Assembly (NCBI GenBank): GCA_964629885.1
Contig: CAZVRJ010000001.1
Span: 1 to 64,000, forward strand
DNA: 64,000 nt
Origin: CAYWCV01 sp964629885
Lineage (GTDB): Bacteria; Bacteroidota; Rhodothermia; Balneolales; CAYWCV01
Direction: 5' to 3'
Below, piece by piece: positions 61,858 through 64,000 of the stretch. The first letter of the stretch is position 1, and the number at the start of each line of letters is the position of its first letter. The position numbers and the translations under genes were made by a program. The notes under the pieces are model-generated. The model saw only the letters and a program-made list of their open reading frames with translations. It was not told where the DNA came from and ran no database searches.

Positions 61858-61946
61858 AATCCCCTCAGTTCCTTGCATTGGAATGCTGCAGATAGAAAAA
61901 GATACCAATAATTGATCCCGAGCATGTAATTTATTAATGTTGAAGG

Positions 61947-63236
61947 TCAGCGATTGATTTGCACACGAAAAATTGGCGGCTGTCCCGAGCTTGGCGGTGC
62001 AGGAGCCTTCAGTTGTAGGATATGATCCATTCTAACGGCTAGTACTGCTCGAATATCTGACTTTTTCCAGGCATACCGTCCTTGAGGTGTGATAACAAAG
62101 GTATCTGTAATTCTGAATATATGCTCAAAAGCCAGTTCAGGGTGTCGCACCATCCATATACCCCTAACCACTACTTCGTCGTCTTCACCTTTTCTGGCAC
62201 TGATCGTGTTATAATATGCAGGCAACCCATGACCCACTACTGTCCCCAACAAGTCGATGACATTCTCGCCACCTATGGTGTACTTTTCGACTTCTTTGCC
62301 CTCGATGGCAAGCTCGATGACAAACGATGGGTCGGTAAGCAGATCTCGGTATCTCAATTCGGATGGAAGTGATAGCGTAGCCCAGCGATGTGCAACTAGT
62401 GAGGCAATTCGTCCTTCGGGAACAGCAAGTTGTTCGCGGCTGGCAGGTACCCAATGCCCGGTATTGGACCTTCGGGTGAATGAACGTTCGTTTGTGTAGT
62501 AATCGATTTCAGGAAGCCTGTATGAGTAGGAGTTCGCCTTTTGCGATAGCCCGTAAAACACACTTGGCTCGTATTCTATCGGTAAAGAGTTTCCCTCTGA
62601 TGTTGTGAGCATGCTAACCAAGTAATCACGATAGAGCACGCTTTGCCCCTGAAGCAAAAGATCCAATGTGGGTGTAATCCTTACACGAAGTCTCGAATTT
62701 CCGGCATCTGACGCCAACAGTGGGCCATCTTCGTCGATCGTCAAATAGAAACTGCTTGGGTTGAGTCCAGGGTTGGCTCTCACATATTGCAGCAGTTGCG
62801 ATTCTTTGCTGCCTAGAAACGATGTTTCGACTCGAATATAGTTCGAGGCAACTACACCCCTGAGGTATGCTTCGTCCTTTACCAATGCAGACCATATAAT
62901 TCGTGCGGCAATGATTTGAGCAGGTTTAGATATGTATGCATCGGCAACCGAACCCAAATCCAAAAATTCCCCAACGTCATAAATTTGGCCATCGTGTGTG
63001 AGATGCAGCTCCAACTTGCGCTCGCCCTCCGACGTGTTGTACGTTCTGATGATGCTCTTGCCCAAAAGGGTGCTTCCTCGTACTTCGTCGTCAGCCATAA
63101 GTTGCGCATTCACCCTATCAACCCACGATTCATACACAACTTTGGGAAAAGATGGTGCAAATCGATCGCTGGCAAACATTGCGTTCGGCATGCACAAAAG
63201 CACTATCGATAAGAGAATGATTGAGTGACGGGTCAT
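61947..63236 (-). CDS. Secreted protein of unknown function
   Basis: A 429-aa exported protein with signal peptide (MTRHSIILLSIVLLCMPNAMFAS). The mature part is mainly beta-rich; no known domain was recognised. Segments such as IRTYNTSEGERKLELHLTHDG, RVRITPTLDLLLQGQSVLYRDYLVSML and KVVYESWVDRVNAQLMADDEV suggest a soluble or surface beta-sandwich protein. It lies 11 nt after the partial gene upstream and 116 nt before the PEGA-like gene, all on one strand. The spacing suggests a shared envelope-related role. Function not inferred. Confidence 0.78.
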   Translation of the reverse strand: MTRHSIILLSIVLLCMPNAMFASDRFAPSFPKVVYESWVDRVNAQLMADDEVRGSTLLGKSIIRTYNTSEGERKLELHLTHDGQIYDVGEFLDLGSVADAYISKPAQIIAARIIWSALVKDEAYLRGVVASNYIRVETSFLGSKESQLLQYVRANPGLNPSSFYLTIDEDGPLLASDAGNSRLRVRITPTLDLLLQGQSVLYRDYLVSMLTTSEGNSLPIEYEPSVFYGLSQKANSYSYRLPEIDYYTNERSFTRRSNTGHWVPASREQLAVPEGRIASLVAHRWATLSLPSELRYRDLLTDPSFVIELAIEGKEVEKYTIGGENVIDLLGTVVGHGLPAYYNTISARKGEDDEVVVRGIWMVRHPELAFEHIFRITDTFVITPQGRYAWKKSDIRAVLAVRMDHILQLKAPAPPSSGQPPIFRVQINR

Positions 63237-63247
63237 TATCTCTAAGT

Positions 63248-64000
63248 CTATCTAATAATTTCGAACATATTGAGGTCGATGAGCGTGCCATCCTCAAATG
63301 GTTCGGATTGCCAAGCTCTTACATAAATGAGAGGCTGATCTTCGTTGCTGAAGTCGATCATGAACGATAAGTAACCTTCGTCGGAATAGGTGGATGACGA
63401 CCATTTTTGGAATACCTGCACCCAATAAATTTCTTCGTAATCGGGATGTTTGAGGATGTTAATACCGCTGAAGTCCACGTTCACAAAGGCATTGTTGCGA
63501 AATATCACACTACGTAGTCGGTCGATGTACTCGGTCTTGGTCTGACGATTCAATCGGAATCGCTCGCGTGTCACCTCGTTGTCACGAGTTCTAACCATAC
63601 TTCCACTGTCGCCATACTCCGTAATCCTGGTTCCGGTTATGATCAGCGCCTTGTCACTGAACTGCAGCTCAATATAATCGGCATCTTTGCGGTTGTAGGC
63701 GGTTTTTATCTGCTCAAGGTATGTGATGATGGTACGCAAGCGATAATCGTCCTCAAGACTCTCGGCGTTTTGAATAATCATATTGAACTGATGCTCTTCA
63801 ATGGCAAAACGGGCATCGGTCAGTTTGCCATCTGCATCGAAATTGAGGATCAGCTCAAGCGACCTATTTCCGTCGCTGGGTCCGGACGTGACATACATCC
63901 TCCTGATTTCGTAGGTGTTCTGGTTCAGCATGATCACCTGCGACCGAAGCTCCCCGGCATTGGCGCGGATCCCTGAAGTCTTGACAAGATCGGTGAGACG
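63248..64000 (-). CDS. Uncharacterised protein, C-terminal part (enters from beyond the window)
   Basis: An in-frame reading continues to the window edge, so 250 residues of a longer protein are visible; a GTG at 63937 is a possible internal start but upstream codons (RLTDLVKTSGIRANAGELRSQ) look coding. The visible part is a mixed alpha/beta protein (EIRRMYVTSGPSDGNRSLELI, LRTIITYLEQIKTAYNRKDADYI, IYWVQVFQKWSSSTYSDEGYL). The segment IKTAYNRKDADYIE followed by strands is reminiscent of NTF2-like folds, but this is a guess. It stops 11 nt before the secreted protein at 63236. Confidence 0.72.
   Translation of the reverse strand, partial: RLTDLVKTSGIRANAGELRSQVIMLNQNTYEIRRMYVTSGPSDGNRSLELILNFDADGKLTDARFAIEEHQFNMIIQNAESLEDDYRLRTIITYLEQIKTAYNRKDADYIELQFSDKALIITGTRITEYGDSGSMVRTRDNEVTRERFRLNRQTKTEYIDRLRSVIFRNNAFVNVDFSGINILKHPDYEEIYWVQVFQKWSSSTYSDEGYLSFMIDFSNEDQPLIYVRAWQSEPFEDGTLIDLNMFEIIR

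Noticed and set aside
1..64000. CRISPR arrays, rRNA genes and full insertion sequences
   Set aside because: No regularly spaced 20-40 base repeats, no rRNA-like conserved stretches and no transposase frames were found; the only spaced repeats are hexamers, the AAAGTTGAC pair and short inverted repeats.

Overview
The window looks like chromosomal core DNA of a free-living member of the Bacteroidota/Chlorobiota/Ignavibacteriota/Kapabacteria (FCB) group. Supporting signs are a 1756-aa secreted protein ending in a type IX secretion (T9SS) sorting domain with a YPNPFNP motif, a PorV/PorQ-type protein, a DUF4270-like lipoprotein beside a GT5-only GlgA-like protein, a membrane protein joining an HU-like domain to a SPOR domain, and a long SecA with an acidic/coiled insertion. 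Purine synthesis uses separate purS and purQ genes, which argues against a typical Bacteroidia genome and fits a Kapabacteria/Ignavibacteria-like lineage. This placement is inference. I saw no rRNA, tRNA, CRISPR array, complete insertion sequence or prophage. Coding density is very high.

Layout. (1) 1-10784, minus strand: rpmH-rnpA-yidD-yidC, a lone HsdR-N-type nuclease-domain protein, an aminopeptidase P, an S9 peptidase, dnaX-ybaB-recR and the start of an M1 peptidase. (2) 10785-11001: AT-rich divergent region with four CACAAT sites. (3) 11002-24234: secA and polyphosphate glucokinase (+), formiminoglutamase-like and NUDIX (-), AMP nucleosidase (+), a barrel protein (-), radC and argS (+), then methyltransferase, SAM hydrolase and dnaN (-). 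(4) 24498-29021, plus operon: porV-like, miaA, purS, clpS-like, purQ, lptB, rhodanese. (5) 29030-40 kb, minus: rho, TPR protein, barrel protein, DUF4270-like lipoprotein, GlgA-like, ComA-like, malQ, glgB. (6) 39946-50433: lolC-type permease (+), membrane-anchored MurF-like ligase and a two-barrel outer-membrane protein (-), cca, ispE and glgP (+). (7) 50464-55508, minus operon: barrel protein, small HU-like protein, HU-SPOR membrane protein, ExbB, ExbD, TonB. (8) 55649-64000, minus: a giant propeller/FN3/T9SS protein, a PEGA-like protein and two secreted proteins of unknown function.

How the genes work together. Region 1 combines protein insertion into the inner membrane with replication/recombination housekeeping. 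malQ, glgB, glgP and the GlgA-like protein give a glycogen/maltodextrin module, possibly fed by polyphosphate glucokinase. The ExbB-ExbD-TonB operon carries an outer-membrane barrel and two HU-like proteins, one spanning the membrane with a septal SPOR domain. It is the most intriguing candidate system here.

The most unusual sequence signals are a degenerate TTGCTC/GAGCAA hexamer repeat found in three places (a PorV signal peptide, the SPOR-protein linker and an intergenic strip), a DnaX without its zinc module, a large imperfect inverted repeat before the Mur ligase gene, and nested inverted repeats just upstream of glgP.
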